Source: Aliivibrio sifiae (GTDB taxonomy: Bacteria > Pseudomonadota > Gammaproteobacteria > Enterobacterales > Vibrionaceae). Taken from it: a DNA stretch of 64,000 bases. This document shows, in pieces, positions 47,528 through 57,043 of this stretch. A model generated the notes under the pieces. The model did not search any database. It worked only from the letters and a program-made list of their open reading frames with translations, and was not told the origin of the DNA. The stretch covers positions 1-64,000 of the forward strand of contig NZ_MSCP01000004.1 of assembly GCF_002954715.1 (NCBI RefSeq). The letters run 5' to 3'. Every line of letters starts with the position of its first letter. Within the stretch, counting starts at the first letter, position 1. A program made the translations under genes and the position numbers.

Positions 47528-48745
47528 TTATTTAGCAAGGATCGCTTGATACCATGTCTCAGCTTCTTGGTATGTTTTTTCTACCGTCTTTGGAGAAAAA
47601 CCAAGTAAGCGACTTGTCTTATCAAGTTGCTCCCAATCACCAGACTTAATGCTTTCATACAACTCTAACATTGACCCTAATAAGCCAACTCGAAGTAATA
47701 TCGCTTGCTCAATTTCATCAGTTAATGACAGTTGTTCCAATACATCGTCTAATTTACGATCAAGTAAAGCATCAAGCAGTGAAAACAAACCAACAATAAA
47801 TGCTTGTTGTCCTGGCGTTCCATTCTGGCAACGGCAGATCATTAATTCACAGAAACGGCCTTTCACTAACGACTGCTTATACAATTCTTTAGGTTTATTA
47901 ATTGCAGCGTGCGCAGTTGCAACCAAAGTAACAAACATTTTTATCTGCTCTTCACCTAAATACACTAACGCTTGTTTAAATGACGAAATTGGCTTTTCAA
48001 GTCTTACCGAAGCGGTATTTACAAATTTCAGAAGCTGATACGACAATGATACATCTTGAGCAATTAACTGTTCAACCCGAGTAAAGTTTACATCTTCACG
48101 ACATACTTCTTGAAACAGTTGCATCGTTAATACTTCTTCCGGTTTCACAACTCGGTTTTTAATAATTTGTGGCTTACTAAAAAAATAGCCTTGGTAAAAA
48201 TGAAAACCAACTTGGAATGCTTGCTCAAACTCTTCATAAGTTTCTACGCGTTCAGCAAGATAATGACGTTTGCAGCCTTGTTGCTTTTTCTTTTTCACAT
48301 AATCACATGCGACATCAATGCCTAACTGCATAATGTCTAGTTTAACAATGTGTGAATAGGGTAAAAATCTATCCCATTCAGCATCCAAACTAAAATCATC
48401 TAAAGCAATAATATACCCCATTCGATGAAGGTGCTTAATTGCACTAAAAAGTTCATCATTAGGGATACAAGTTTCTAATACTTCAACAACTATTTTACGC
48501 TTAGGAAAGGCAGTAGGGACAAGAGAAATTAAAGACTCTTGAGGAAAGTTTATAAAGCTACGAGGAGATTCTAATGCAGGATTACTACCCGCCGACATAA
48601 AGTTTTCAACTAATAATCGGCACGTGGCCTGATTCGCTTCCATATCTGGAAACGCATTAGTCTCACCATCACGAAAAAGTAACTCATACCCTATCGTCTG
48701 TTTTTTTCGATTAAGTATCGGTTGTCGGGCAACGTATGCATACAT
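47528..48745 (-). CDS. EAL-HDOD (YuxH-type) signalling protein
   Basis: The 405-aa protein starts MYAYVARQPIL, the usual YuxH/COG3434 beginning, has an EAL-like domain (residues 1-190) and a HDOD domain (195-395). The EAL motif reads YELLF, but the catalytic-type residues appear to persist: Asn in FINF, Glu in VVEVLE, DD in ALDDFS, Lys in VKLD, Glu in AERVET and Gln in QGYFFSKP. Some Vibrio relatives affect motility through cyclic di-GMP. Activity is uncertain. A longer GTG-started frame reaches 48808. Confidence 0.82.
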   Translation of the reverse strand: MYAYVARQPILNRKKQTIGYELLFRDGETNAFPDMEANQATCRLLVENFMSAGSNPALESPRSFINFPQESLISLVPTAFPKRKIVVEVLETCIPNDELFSAIKHLHRMGYIIALDDFSLDAEWDRFLPYSHIVKLDIMQLGIDVACDYVKKKKQQGCKRHYLAERVETYEEFEQAFQVGFHFYQGYFFSKPQIIKNRVVKPEEVLTMQLFQEVCREDVNFTRVEQLIAQDVSLSYQLLKFVNTASVRLEKPISSFKQALVYLGEEQIKMFVTLVATAHAAINKPKELYKQSLVKGRFCELMICRCQNGTPGQQAFIVGLFSLLDALLDRKLDDVLEQLSLTDEIEQAILLRVGLLGSMLELYESIKSGDWEQLDKTSRLLGFSPKTVEKTYQEAETWYQAILAK

Positions 48746-48990
48746 AACTTGAAAACGGTATCCTGTGAAAATATATAGGTATGATAAATAATCATATCGG
48801 CTAATCACTCCAAATCTTGAGTAATTTAAATTAATGCCGACCTACTAAAAAAGCATAGTAGTCTAATCAAATGAGTAAAAAAATGCGCTTGCTTAAGAAC
48901 TGTGCAAGAACTTACCAAAATATGATACACATTTCACTATTGTTATTATAATAACATTGAACCCGCATTCATAATCATGCAGTGAGCCCA

Positions 48991-49956
48991 ATGAAAAAAA
49001 ACGATTTCACTCAAGAAACGAACTACCTTGAAACAATACAAAACTACATCACTCCTTTTTGGGAGAAGCGTCAGCATGGTTTTTTCCAAGGTGAAAAAGA
49101 AACTCAACTTCATTGGGTGAGCTTTACTAGTCCCAACAATCATAAAGCCATTATGATTGTTAATGGCCGCATTGAAAGTGTGTATAAATACCAAGAACTG
49201 TTTTATGACCTTTTTTCCCAAGGTTATGACATTTATTCATTTGATCATCGTGGGCAAGGTCTATCTGACCGATTAACAGAAAACAGTGATATTGGTCATA
49301 TCGAAGATTTTAATGATTATGTGTTAGATCTAAATAACATGACTCAACATCTGATCACGCCTGAGCATTATCAAGATTGCTATTTACTCGGTCACTCTAT
49401 GGGTGGAGCCATCGCCACACAATACGTAGAGACTTACTCACATCCATATTCAGCATTAGCGTTAAGTGCCCCAATGCATGGCATTCATATTGAACCGTGG
49501 TTAAAACCCATAGCAGGTACGGTAAGTCACTATTTAAGTCGTTGGGCTTCACAGCCTACTTATGCATTGGGGCAAGAACCTTATCATGCAAAGCCTTTCC
49601 TCAATAATACTCTAACCACTAGCGAGATCCGTTATCAGTGGTTTAGAGCGCTGTATGCCTCAAAACCAGAACTGCAAATTGGTGGTCCAAGTAATCACTG
49701 GGTGAATCAAGGACTAAAAGGGTCAAAACGCTGTATTGAACAAGCTGCATCTTGTGTTATTCCAACCCTATTATTACAGGGAGAAAATGACCGTATCGTC
49801 GATAATAATGCACACATCGCCTTTCAGAAAAAAGCAGCCAATTGCCAGCTCATCACAATTAAAAATGCAAAGCATGAACTTCTGTTTGAATCCGACACGT
49901 GTCGAAATCAAGCACTATCCGACATCCTCACTTTCTTTTCCCAACACTCTAAATAA
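48991..49956 (+). CDS. pldB: Lysophospholipase L2 (alpha/beta hydrolase)
   Basis: The 321-aa alpha/beta hydrolase acts on lysophospholipids. It has NGRIESVYKYQEL and FDHRGQGLSDR as in PldB, nucleophile Ser136 in LGHSMGG, an Asp in GENDRIVDN and a His in NAKHELLFE. The ATG at 48991 has a GTGAG upstream; a GTG three codons earlier is possible. It pairs with yigL as in E. coli. Confidence 0.9.
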   Translation: MKKNDFTQETNYLETIQNYITPFWEKRQHGFFQGEKETQLHWVSFTSPNNHKAIMIVNGRIESVYKYQELFYDLFSQGYDIYSFDHRGQGLSDRLTENSDIGHIEDFNDYVLDLNNMTQHLITPEHYQDCYLLGHSMGGAIATQYVETYSHPYSALALSAPMHGIHIEPWLKPIAGTVSHYLSRWASQPTYALGQEPYHAKPFLNNTLTTSEIRYQWFRALYASKPELQIGGPSNHWVNQGLKGSKRCIEQAASCVIPTLLLQGENDRIVDNNAHIAFQKKAANCQLITIKNAKHELLFESDTCRNQALSDILTFFSQHSK

Positions 49957-49976
49957 TTAAAGCGTGACACCCCACC

Positions 49977-50027
49977 AAAGAAAAAAGAGGAAGGCTAATA
50001 TTGTTATCTTTACCCTCTTTTTTCTTT
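49977..50027 (+). terminator. pldB terminator-like hairpin
   Basis: A perfect 14-base inverted repeat AAAGAAAAAAGAGG/CCTCTTTTTTCTTT with a 23-base loop lies between pldB and yigL. It is mostly A/T, so attenuation is likelier than full termination. Confidence 0.6.
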
Positions 50028-50092
50028 ATAAAGTCACGTAAACTAAATTCAGTTGACTTCGAGTCTATTCTTTTCTTTTCCTCTGAGGCTTT

Positions 50093-50890
50093 ATGATTAC
50101 TATTGTTGCATCTGATCTTGACGGCACACTGCTTACTCCAGAACACAAAATTGCTGATTTCACTAAAAAAACACTGAATAAACTGCACCAACAAGAATTA
50201 ACGTTTATTTTTGCCACTGGTCGCCACCACATTGATGTTGGCAATATTCGTAATGATGTGGGCATCCCTGCTTACATGATCACGTCAAATGGTGCTCGTG
50301 TTCATGATATGGATGACAATCTTATTTATAGTAAGAATGTTCCTGAAGCATTAATTCCTCAAGTTATCGACCTTTTAAAACATGATGAAAAACTGTCTAT
50401 TCACATGTACTCAGACGACAAATGGTTCTTAAACCAAGAAGATGAAAAGCTAAAAGAATTTCATGACAATGGGTTCACTTACACTTTATTTGATGTGAAT
50501 AATCCACCAGTAGAGAACATGGCAAAAATATTTATCACCATGCCTGAGCATGAATATTTAGTCCAATATGAAGACCTATTAAAAGCACAGTTTGGTGATC
50601 AACTCATGGTGGCATTCTCTACACCTTGGTGTTTAGAAGTGATGGCATCTGAAGTATCAAAAGGCGCAGCATTAGAAGCGGTTGCTAAATTATTAGGTAA
50701 GACATTAGAGAACTGCATCGCTTTTGGTGATGGTATGAATGACTATGAAATGTTGAGCATGGCAGGCAAAGGCATTGTGATGGGTACATCGCATGAGAAA
50801 GTAAAAAAAGCATTACCAAATAATGAGGTTATCGGCTCATCTGCCGACGAAGCCGTTGCTCATTACTTAGAAAATTTACTACTAAAATAA
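50093..50890 (+). CDS. yigL: HAD-family (Cof-type) sugar phosphatase YigL
   Basis: The 265-aa cytoplasmic phosphatase has HAD motif I SDLDGTLL (catalytic Asp), motif II FATGRH, a type IIB cap, motif III Lys in SKGAALEAVAKLL and motif IV FGDGMNDYEML. E. coli YigL dephosphorylates sugar phosphates and pyridoxal phosphate. GAGG precedes the ATG. Confidence 0.92.
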   Translation: MITIVASDLDGTLLTPEHKIADFTKKTLNKLHQQELTFIFATGRHHIDVGNIRNDVGIPAYMITSNGARVHDMDDNLIYSKNVPEALIPQVIDLLKHDEKLSIHMYSDDKWFLNQEDEKLKEFHDNGFTYTLFDVNNPPVENMAKIFITMPEHEYLVQYEDLLKAQFGDQLMVAFSTPWCLEVMASEVSKGAALEAVAKLLGKTLENCIAFGDGMNDYEMLSMAGKGIVMGTSHEKVKKALPNNEVIGSSADEAVAHYLENLLLK

Positions 50891-50983
50891 GCTTATAGAC
50901 AATTTGGCCTATCATAGGCAAAATGGTTAACTGTTATTTAAAAACAAATAGTTATACAAGCCAGATTAAAAACCATCAAATCT

Positions 50984-51023
50984 AAAAAAGCCAGATACGT
51001 GATAATACGCACCTGGCTTTTTT
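50984..51023. terminator. Bidirectional terminator yigL/xerC
   Basis: An 11-base perfect stem AAAAAAGCCAG/CTGGCTTTTTT with T-tracts on both strands lies between convergent yigL and xerC. Confidence 0.9.
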
Positions 51024-51058
51024 ATGTTGATATCAATCTAGACAACTAGTTGCTCTGA

Positions 51059-51970
51059 TTATTTTTTCTTCGCTCTTGGGTGCGCTTGGTCATACGCTTG
51101 AGCAAGGTGTTGAAAATCTAAATGGGTATATATTTGCGTAGTAGAAATATTTTCATGCCCAAGTAATTCTTGAACTGCTCGTAAATTACCACTCGATTCA
51201 AGCATGTGCGTTGCAAATGAGTGACGTAATTTATGCGGACTAATATGACTATTTACCCCTTGTTTCATTCCCCACTCTGCCATGCGCTTTTGCACATTTC
51301 GATGCGAAATACGAACGCCCAACTTAGAGACAAACAATCCAGTTTCTTCTGGTTTTGCTAGTTGATTTCGAACTTGTAACCAATGCCCTAACCACTCTTT
51401 TGCTTGGCCAGAAAAAGGAACTTTACGCTCTTTATCGCCTTTACCAATAACTCGTAATTCACCTTGGCGTAATTGAATATCACGAACATCAATGCCCACT
51501 AATTCAGCCAAACGTAAACCAGCGCCATACATCAATTCCATCATGGCACGATCTCGAATCGATAATGGATCATCTTCGTTTACTTCAAGTAATTGCCCCA
51601 TTTCATCCACGTCGATATTTTTTGGTAATGGACGAGATTTACGAGGTGCAGAAACCCCTTTCGCGGGATTTGCCGCTAATACGTTACGTAATACCAGAAA
51701 ATCAAAAAAACTGCGCAATGAAGATAATCGAGTGGATAAGCTACTCGCTTTCAATCCCTCTCGCATTCCTTTACTGGTAATTTGACGCACCCAACCCGCA
51801 TCGACGTCTTGCCAAGACTCTACGCCTAACTCAACCAGTTGCTCAGCAATCGTGGTTAGTTGGCGTTTATAACTACGCTGAGTATAAATACTTAAGCCTT
51901 TTTCATTACGTAAGAATTCATAAAAGGCATCAAGATGTTTTGAATATTGAAGAGGAAGTACATCACTCAT
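51059..51970 (-). CDS. xerC: Site-specific tyrosine recombinase XerC
   Basis: The 303-aa recombinase resolves chromosome dimers at dif together with XerD. The N-terminal SAM-like domain (residues 1-100) and catalytic domain are complete, with Arg153, Lys177, His246, Arg249, His272 and Tyr281. It overlaps the DUF484 gene by 8 bases, in the conserved dapF-DUF484-xerC operon. Confidence 0.97.
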   Translation of the reverse strand: MSDVLPLQYSKHLDAFYEFLRNEKGLSIYTQRSYKRQLTTIAEQLVELGVESWQDVDAGWVRQITSKGMREGLKASSLSTRLSSLRSFFDFLVLRNVLAANPAKGVSAPRKSRPLPKNIDVDEMGQLLEVNEDDPLSIRDRAMMELMYGAGLRLAELVGIDVRDIQLRQGELRVIGKGDKERKVPFSGQAKEWLGHWLQVRNQLAKPEETGLFVSKLGVRISHRNVQKRMAEWGMKQGVNSHISPHKLRHSFATHMLESSGNLRAVQELLGHENISTTQIYTHLDFQHLAQAYDQAHPRAKKK

Positions 51971-52664
51971 GAGAAGATTTCGACCATTGCATTAATAAAT
52001 AATGGAAAACACTAACCAGCTGTTCTAAAAATAAGGTATCCATATTTGGCTCGAAATGCCGACCATCACGGCTAGCAAACGCCATTACCCCAATAGATTG
52101 AGATTGACCTAATGGAAGGATAGCAAACGAGCCTAATTCTGCACTTGAGTGGTCAAGCCCACCATAGGCCAATAAGCTATCACGCTCAGCCTTACGTAAG
52201 CGGCCTAAATACGCAGAATGTCCATTCAAAAACTTTTTAATAAAATTATCGAGTGCAGTTTTATCGACATGATACTTAGGATGAGAATGATCAATGATTT
52301 TAATATGCGCGGTTAAATCTAGAGAAAGCGCTTTCTGCTCAATGATTTTTGCTGCTTGAGAAAAATTCTCACACGCGAGTAATTGTTTTTGTACATTAGC
52401 AAAATCATGAAATAAACGATCGTTCTTTGCTGCAAGTGACATCAGTTGAGTGATTTCTTCTTCTAAATCACCAATACGATCACGCAATTTACTGACTTGT
52501 ACTTCAACTAAAGAAACCACGCCTCGTTCAGGCGTGTCTACTTTAATTCGCCCAAGTAATTCCGGATGCTGCTGAAAAAAATCAGGATGGTCCATTAAAA
52601 ATTGAGCAACAACATCCTCAGTTAGCTGAGTAGGTTGCGGCTCGATTGGTGTTACATCATTCAT
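51963..52664 (-). CDS. DUF484 (GAF-like) protein
   Basis: A 233-aa cytoplasmic protein with an N-terminal [20 protein letters not shown] motif, a coiled-coil stretch (about 55-85) and a GAF-like C-terminal domain. The function is unknown, but the gene lies between dapF and xerC in many gammaproteobacteria, as E. coli yigA does. It overlaps dapF by four bases. Confidence 0.9.
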   Translation of the reverse strand: MNDVTPIEPQPTQLTEDVVAQFLMDHPDFFQQHPELLGRIKVDTPERGVVSLVEVQVSKLRDRIGDLEEEITQLMSLAAKNDRLFHDFANVQKQLLACENFSQAAKIIEQKALSLDLTAHIKIIDHSHPKYHVDKTALDNFIKKFLNGHSAYLGRLRKAERDSLLAYGGLDHSSAELGSFAILPLGQSQSIGVMAFASRDGRHFEPNMDTLFLEQLVSVFHYLLMQWSKSSHE

Positions 52665-53491
52665 ATTGATAATTGACCATCATAAACATGAGCAGCAGGA
52701 CCAGTCATAAACAACGGGTAGCCAGGACCTTTCCATGAAATCTGTAAATCACCACCAGGCAAAGAAACTTTAACGTCTTCTCCTAATAACTCTTGCATGA
52801 TACCGATAGCAACCGCACCACACGCACCACTTCCGCACGCTTGAGTCTCGCCAGCACCACGTTCATAAACACGTAATTTCACTTCATTTGGCGATACGAT
52901 TTCCATAAAGCCTGCATTCACACGCTCAGGAAAACGTTCATGGCCCTCAACTAACGGTCCGTATTTATCAACGTCATAATTATCAACATCATCCACCACG
53001 GTGACACAGTGTGGATTCCCCATACTTACCGCACCACAGAAAAGCGTTTTATCTTCTGCACGCAATAAATAGGTTTTCTCAGCTTGAGTTGCTTTAAATG
53101 GAATTTTATTTGGCTCAAATACTGGCTCACCCATGTTTACGGTTATTTGATCATCATCTTCCACTTTTAAGGTCATTTTGCCTTTTTTGGTGCTAACCGA
53201 AATACTGATTTTATTGGTTAGGCCTTTCATTCGTACGAAACGAGCAAAACAACGAGCGCCATTACCACACTGCTCTACTTCGGTGCCATCTGCATTAAAA
53301 ATACGGTAGTGAAAATCAGTTTCAGGATCATAGGGAGCTTCAACCACCAATAGCTGGTCAAAACCAATACCACGGTTACGATCCGCTAGGCGACGGATTA
53401 AATCTGGTGAAAAGAAAATATTTTGAGTTAAGCAGTCAACCACCATAAAGTCATTGCCAAGCCCGTGCATTTTAGAAAAATGAAAGTGCAT
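52661..53491 (-). CDS. dapF: Diaminopimelate epimerase
   Basis: The 276-aa cofactor-free racemase makes meso-diaminopimelate for peptidoglycan and lysine. The two catalytic cysteines are Cys75 in EQCGNGARC and Cys219 in [24 protein letters not shown] is the standard start. It follows lysA by 79 bases with a hairpin between them. Confidence 0.97.
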   Translation of the reverse strand: MHFHFSKMHGLGNDFMVVDCLTQNIFFSPDLIRRLADRNRGIGFDQLLVVEAPYDPETDFHYRIFNADGTEVEQCGNGARCFARFVRMKGLTNKISISVSTKKGKMTLKVEDDDQITVNMGEPVFEPNKIPFKATQAEKTYLLRAEDKTLFCGAVSMGNPHCVTVVDDVDNYDVDKYGPLVEGHERFPERVNAGFMEIVSPNEVKLRVYERGAGETQACGSGACGAVAIGIMQELLGEDVKVSLPGGDLQISWKGPGYPLFMTGPAAHVYDGQLSI

Positions 53492-53529
53492 AGTTGTTCT
53501 TCTTTTTTATATTTTTAGGTTGAATACCA

Positions 53530-53562
53530 AAAGAGCAAGTACCCTTAAGCTCCTTGCTCTTT
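53530..53562 (-). terminator. Hairpin between lysA and dapF
   Basis: A perfect 10-base stem AAAGAGCAAG/CTTGCTCTTT with a 13-base loop is followed on the minus strand by a short T-run. It may attenuate transcription from lysA into dapF. Confidence 0.6.
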
Positions 53563-53570
53563 AATCTAAG

Positions 53571-54824
53571 TTAACTTGGTAAGATGGATTCTAGTTCCCA
53601 TAAAGAACTTAACTCTTCTCGCTTACGAACGAGATGAACTTGGTCCCCATCGACCATTATTTCTGCGGCGCGAGTACGTGTATTATAGTTTGATGACATC
53701 ACAAAACCATAGGCTCCAGATGAACGAACAGCAAGCAAGTCATCAGCTTCGAGAACTAAGTCACGGTCTTTACCTAAGAAATCGCCCGTTTCACAAATAG
53801 GACCCACTAAATCATAGCTTTGCGCTTCACCTTCACGAGGTACCACAGGCACGATATCTTGCCATGCTTGATATAACGCAGGACGCATTAAATCATTCAT
53901 TGCGGCATCAATAATGGCAAAGTTTTTATGTTCCGTATGTTTTAGGAATTCAACTTTAGTTACCAAAATACCTGCATTGGCGGCAATAGCACGACCCGGT
54001 TCAAAAATAAGCTCTAAATCTTCACGACCGACTAAACGACTTAATAAAGCAGTTGCGTATTCTGATGGTTGCGGCGGTAATTCATCACGATAAACCACAC
54101 CTAAGCCACCACCCACATCAAGATGACGAATGTTGACACCTTGTGCTTTTAAATCATCAATTAACGCAAGAAGACGATCAGTCGCATCGATGAACGGAGT
54201 AATATCTGTTAACTGAGAACCGATATGACAATCAATGCCTTGGATATCTAAATTCGATAGCGTTTGTGCAAATTTATACACTTCAGGTGCACGATCAAAC
54301 GCGATACCAAACTTATTATCACGCAGTCCTGTCGAAATATAAGGGTGTGTTTTAGCATCTACATCTGGATTGATACGCAGTGAAATAGGCGCAATTACCC
54401 CCATTTCAGCAGCAACTGCATTTAAACGCTCAAGCTCTGGCTCTGATTCAACATTGAAGCATTTAATTTTTAGTTCTAATGCTCGGCGCATTTCATCAGC
54501 CGTTTTACCAACGCCAGAAAACACCACTTTAGTTGGATCGCCACCGGCAGCCACAACACGCTCAAGCTCACCTTGAGACACAATATCAAACCCTGAACCT
54601 AGACGGGCAAGTGCATTTAACACGCCGATATTTGAGTTCGCTTTTACGGCGTAACACACAAGGTGAGGTTGCTCACCAACCGAGCTATCAAATGCATTCC
54701 AGTGGCGCTCTAATGTCGCGCGAGAATACACATACAATGGCGTACCATACTGCTCAGCTAATTGTGCAACCGGTAACTCTTCAGCCCAAAGTTGTCCATC
54801 ATCCTTATAATTGAAATAATCCAA
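53571..54824 (-). CDS. lysA: Diaminopimelate decarboxylase
   Basis: The 417-aa PLP enzyme makes L-lysine from meso-DAP. The PLP lysine is Lys61 in CYAVKANSN; HIGSQ, DVGGGLGV, EPGRAI and the C-terminal CETGDFLGKDR complete the active site. In this lptM-lysA-dapF arrangement it stands next to the enzyme that makes its substrate; E. coli keeps lysA elsewhere. Confidence 0.97.
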   Translation of the reverse strand: MDYFNYKDDGQLWAEELPVAQLAEQYGTPLYVYSRATLERHWNAFDSSVGEQPHLVCYAVKANSNIGVLNALARLGSGFDIVSQGELERVVAAGGDPTKVVFSGVGKTADEMRRALELKIKCFNVESEPELERLNAVAAEMGVIAPISLRINPDVDAKTHPYISTGLRDNKFGIAFDRAPEVYKFAQTLSNLDIQGIDCHIGSQLTDITPFIDATDRLLALIDDLKAQGVNIRHLDVGGGLGVVYRDELPPQPSEYATALLSRLVGREDLELIFEPGRAIAANAGILVTKVEFLKHTEHKNFAIIDAAMNDLMRPALYQAWQDIVPVVPREGEAQSYDLVGPICETGDFLGKDRDLVLEADDLLAVRSSGAYGFVMSSNYNTRTRAAEIMVDGDQVHLVRKREELSSLWELESILPS

Positions 54825-54855
54825 TGTCGTCTTCCTTGTCTAGTTCTGTGTTTAT

Positions 54856-54885
54856 TAGTCAGTGATTATTCAACTACACTGACTA
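54856..54885 (-). repeat. Intercistronic inverted repeat between lptM and lysA
   Basis: A perfect 9-base inverted repeat TAGTCAGTG/CACTGACTA (54856-54864 with 54877-54885) has no T-tract, so it may be an RNA-stability or translation hairpin, not a terminator. Confidence 0.5.
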
Positions 54886-54893
54886 CAAATAAA

Positions 54894-55013
54894 TTATTCT
54901 GCTACTTCTGTTTTTGGTGCGTCATCTGCCGGCATATATAACGCCCCAGTTTGACCGCAACCTGCCAGTGCCAAGACACTCAATAGCATTAACGCCATCA
55001 CTCTTTTTTGCAT
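54894..55013 (-). CDS. lptM: Small lipoprotein LptM (YifL)
   Basis: A 39-codon gene: lipoprotein signal starting MQKRVMALML, lipobox LAGC, then CGQTGALYMPA, matching the CGQKGPLY motif of LptM/YifL. LptM helps maturation of the LptDE lipopolysaccharide translocon in E. coli. It diverges from cyaY and leads the lysA-dapF run, as yifL does before dapF in E. coli. Confidence 0.9.
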   Translation of the reverse strand: MQKRVMALMLLSVLALAGCGQTGALYMPADDAPKTEVAE

Positions 55014-55094
55014 AAGATTTTACCATTAGTGTTAATATCTGGTTATGCTCTCTATAATCGCACCACAGCCAAGAAAAGCAATAGGATAAATAAG

Positions 55095-55409
55095 ATGAAT
55101 AACACTGAATTTCACGAGCTAGTCGATGAAAAACTGCAATTAATCGAAGATATGATTGATGAATCTGGTGCAGATATTGAACCAGTAATCACGGGTAACG
55201 TTCTAACACTAGAATTTGAAAACCGCAGCCAAGTCGTGATCAACAAACAAGAACCAATGCACGAAATCTGGTTAGCGTCAAAATCTGGCGGCTTCCACTT
55301 TGCTTATACTGATGAGAAATGGACATGTTCTAAAACGGGCATGGAATTTATCGAAATGGTAAAAGAAGAGTGCCAAAAGCACGCAGACGAAGATATTGAA
55401 TGGGCTTAA
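55095..55409 (+). CDS. cyaY: Frataxin-like iron-sulfur protein CyaY
   Basis: The 104-aa frataxin homologue modulates IscS-driven cluster assembly. It has the acidic first helix (FHELVDEKLQLIEDMIDE), NRSQVVINKQEPMHEIWLASKSGGFHF and the C-terminal helix. I start it at the ATG at 55095, which gives the family N-terminus; the frame extends upstream to 55008 but that part overlaps lptM. Confidence 0.94.
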   Translation: MNNTEFHELVDEKLQLIEDMIDESGADIEPVITGNVLTLEFENRSQVVINKQEPMHEIWLASKSGGFHFAYTDEKWTCSKTGMEFIEMVKEECQKHADEDIEWA

Positions 55410-55424
55410 CCATTAATGTATTTC

Positions 55425-55453
55425 AAGCTCCCTTGACTCATTCAAAGGAGCTT
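55425..55453 (+). terminator. Weak terminator-like hairpin after cyaY
   Basis: The stem AAGCTCCCTTG/CAAAGGAGCTT, with one mismatch, lies 16 bases after cyaY. The T-run that follows is poor. Confidence 0.45.
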
Positions 55454-55535
55454 ATTCGCCCCTTCCCAATACAAAATATCAATCTCTTGCTACGCTAAAA
55501 AATCGTTTCTGATTATTCTCAACAAAGGAGTGCTG

Positions 55536-56969
55536 ATGAATAAGACACACGCCCTAATTAAAATAAGTGGTTCCGCACTACTCGCTTTCTCTCTTTCTGG
55601 TTGCTCTGTAAGCCCTAATTACGACAAATCGGTCGGTGAAAAAAACTCACTGGTGATTGAGCAGCAAATGGGGTTATACAATAATGAATCACTCGATCAA
55701 TATGTAAAGCAAGTCGGGGCTCGTTTAGTTTCTAATCTTGAATCTCCTCAATTTGATTTTAAATTTGAAGTCGTTGATGATCCTGTGCCCAATGCATTCG
55801 CTCTGCCAGGAGGCTATATTTATATTTCTCGCGGCTTATTAAATCTGATGAACAACGAAGATGAACTCGCCTGCGTATTAGCTCATGAAATTATTCATGT
55901 CACAGAAAGACATTCGATACAACAAATGAAACGCAGTATTCTGCCTGGGATAACCCAATTACCCGGAAATATCGTAGGCAGCGTCATCAATGAAGATTTA
56001 GGCAATCTAATTAATACCCCTTTTGCTTTTAGCAGTAGCCTTTTAATGGCCAATTACAGTCGTTCTCACGAAACAGAATCTGACGATCTCGGTGTCGAAT
56101 TAACAGCAAAATCTGGGTATGACCCAATGGCTATGGGCGTTATTTTAACCCGTCTAAATAATGCGGTAGAATTTGAAACTCAAAAAGAAACAGAAAAGAG
56201 CTACTTTGATAGCCACCCTTACACTCCAGAACGCGTCAGTCATGTTGATCAATCAGCAAGTAGATTAAGCCTAATCTCAAAGCCATCTATTCACCCTGAC
56301 TTTCTAAGTCAACTCAATGGGTTAGTTGTTGGCAGTAATCCAGAAAATGGCACATTTAATGATTCCCTTTTCTTACAGCCTACGATGGGCTTCACCATTA
56401 CTTTCCCTAAAGAGTGGCAAACCATTAATCAACCTCAAGTGGTCGCTGCCATTAATGACACACAAGATGGCTTTGTTGCTCTATCTGTTACTGAGCCAAA
56501 ATATACCGCAGAACAAACCGCGCATCGATTCAGCCAATATTTAGAACAAAAATACAATTACGCCGCACAAGTAAATACCGTCGATTTACCGTGGGGAGCG
56601 AGCATGTATAACGTGCAATTAGTTGATGATAGTGCGGATAAAAAAGCCTTCATCAATCAATATTGGTTAGATTTTAATGACATGACTTATCAGATCTTAA
56701 CGTTGAGTACTGATAACAATAAAGATGAAATAACGTCATCTGCGACCTCATTACAACCTATAACCAACCAGCAAATTGCAACCATCACTCAACAAGAAAT
56801 AACAGTTGTCACTGCTCGTAATGGTGAAAACCTAAATACGTTAACCAAGCGTAATAACTCCCAATTATCAACTAAAGGGGTTGCTGTATGGAATGGTTTA
56901 AAAGAAAACACGCCATTACAACAAGATCAAAAAGTAAAAATAGTCGTCACTCAACCTTATAAAAAATAA
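55536..56969 (+). CDS. M48-family metallopeptidase lipoprotein
   Basis: A 477-aa lipoprotein with lipobox LSGC (Cys23), an M48 zinc peptidase domain with HEIIH at residues 117-121 and the downstream ETESDDLGVELT zinc ligand, then a separate C-terminal region of about 200 residues ending in a LysM-like stretch (RNGENLNTLTKRNNSQ). Relatives such as LoiP and BepA act in outer-membrane protein quality control. AAGGAG 5 bases upstream supports the ATG at 55536. Confidence 0.88.
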   Translation: MNKTHALIKISGSALLAFSLSGCSVSPNYDKSVGEKNSLVIEQQMGLYNNESLDQYVKQVGARLVSNLESPQFDFKFEVVDDPVPNAFALPGGYIYISRGLLNLMNNEDELACVLAHEIIHVTERHSIQQMKRSILPGITQLPGNIVGSVINEDLGNLINTPFAFSSSLLMANYSRSHETESDDLGVELTAKSGYDPMAMGVILTRLNNAVEFETQKETEKSYFDSHPYTPERVSHVDQSASRLSLISKPSIHPDFLSQLNGLVVGSNPENGTFNDSLFLQPTMGFTITFPKEWQTINQPQVVAAINDTQDGFVALSVTEPKYTAEQTAHRFSQYLEQKYNYAAQVNTVDLPWGASMYNVQLVDDSADKKAFINQYWLDFNDMTYQILTLSTDNNKDEITSSATSLQPITNQQIATITQQEITVVTARNGENLNTLTKRNNSQLSTKGVAVWNGLKENTPLQQDQKVKIVVTQPYKK

Positions 56970-56987
56970 AAGTGTCGATAAATAAAA

Positions 56988-57016
56988 AAGGGCCTCAATA
57001 TCATATTGAGACCCTT
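56988..57016. terminator. Bidirectional terminator M48 gene/prlC
   Basis: The stem AAGGGCCTCAATAT/ATATTGAGACCCTT, with one mismatch and a one-base centre, lies between convergent genes, with A- and T-rich flanks. Confidence 0.85.
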
Positions 57017-57043
57017 CTATTTTTCGTTGTTATAACGGCTTAA

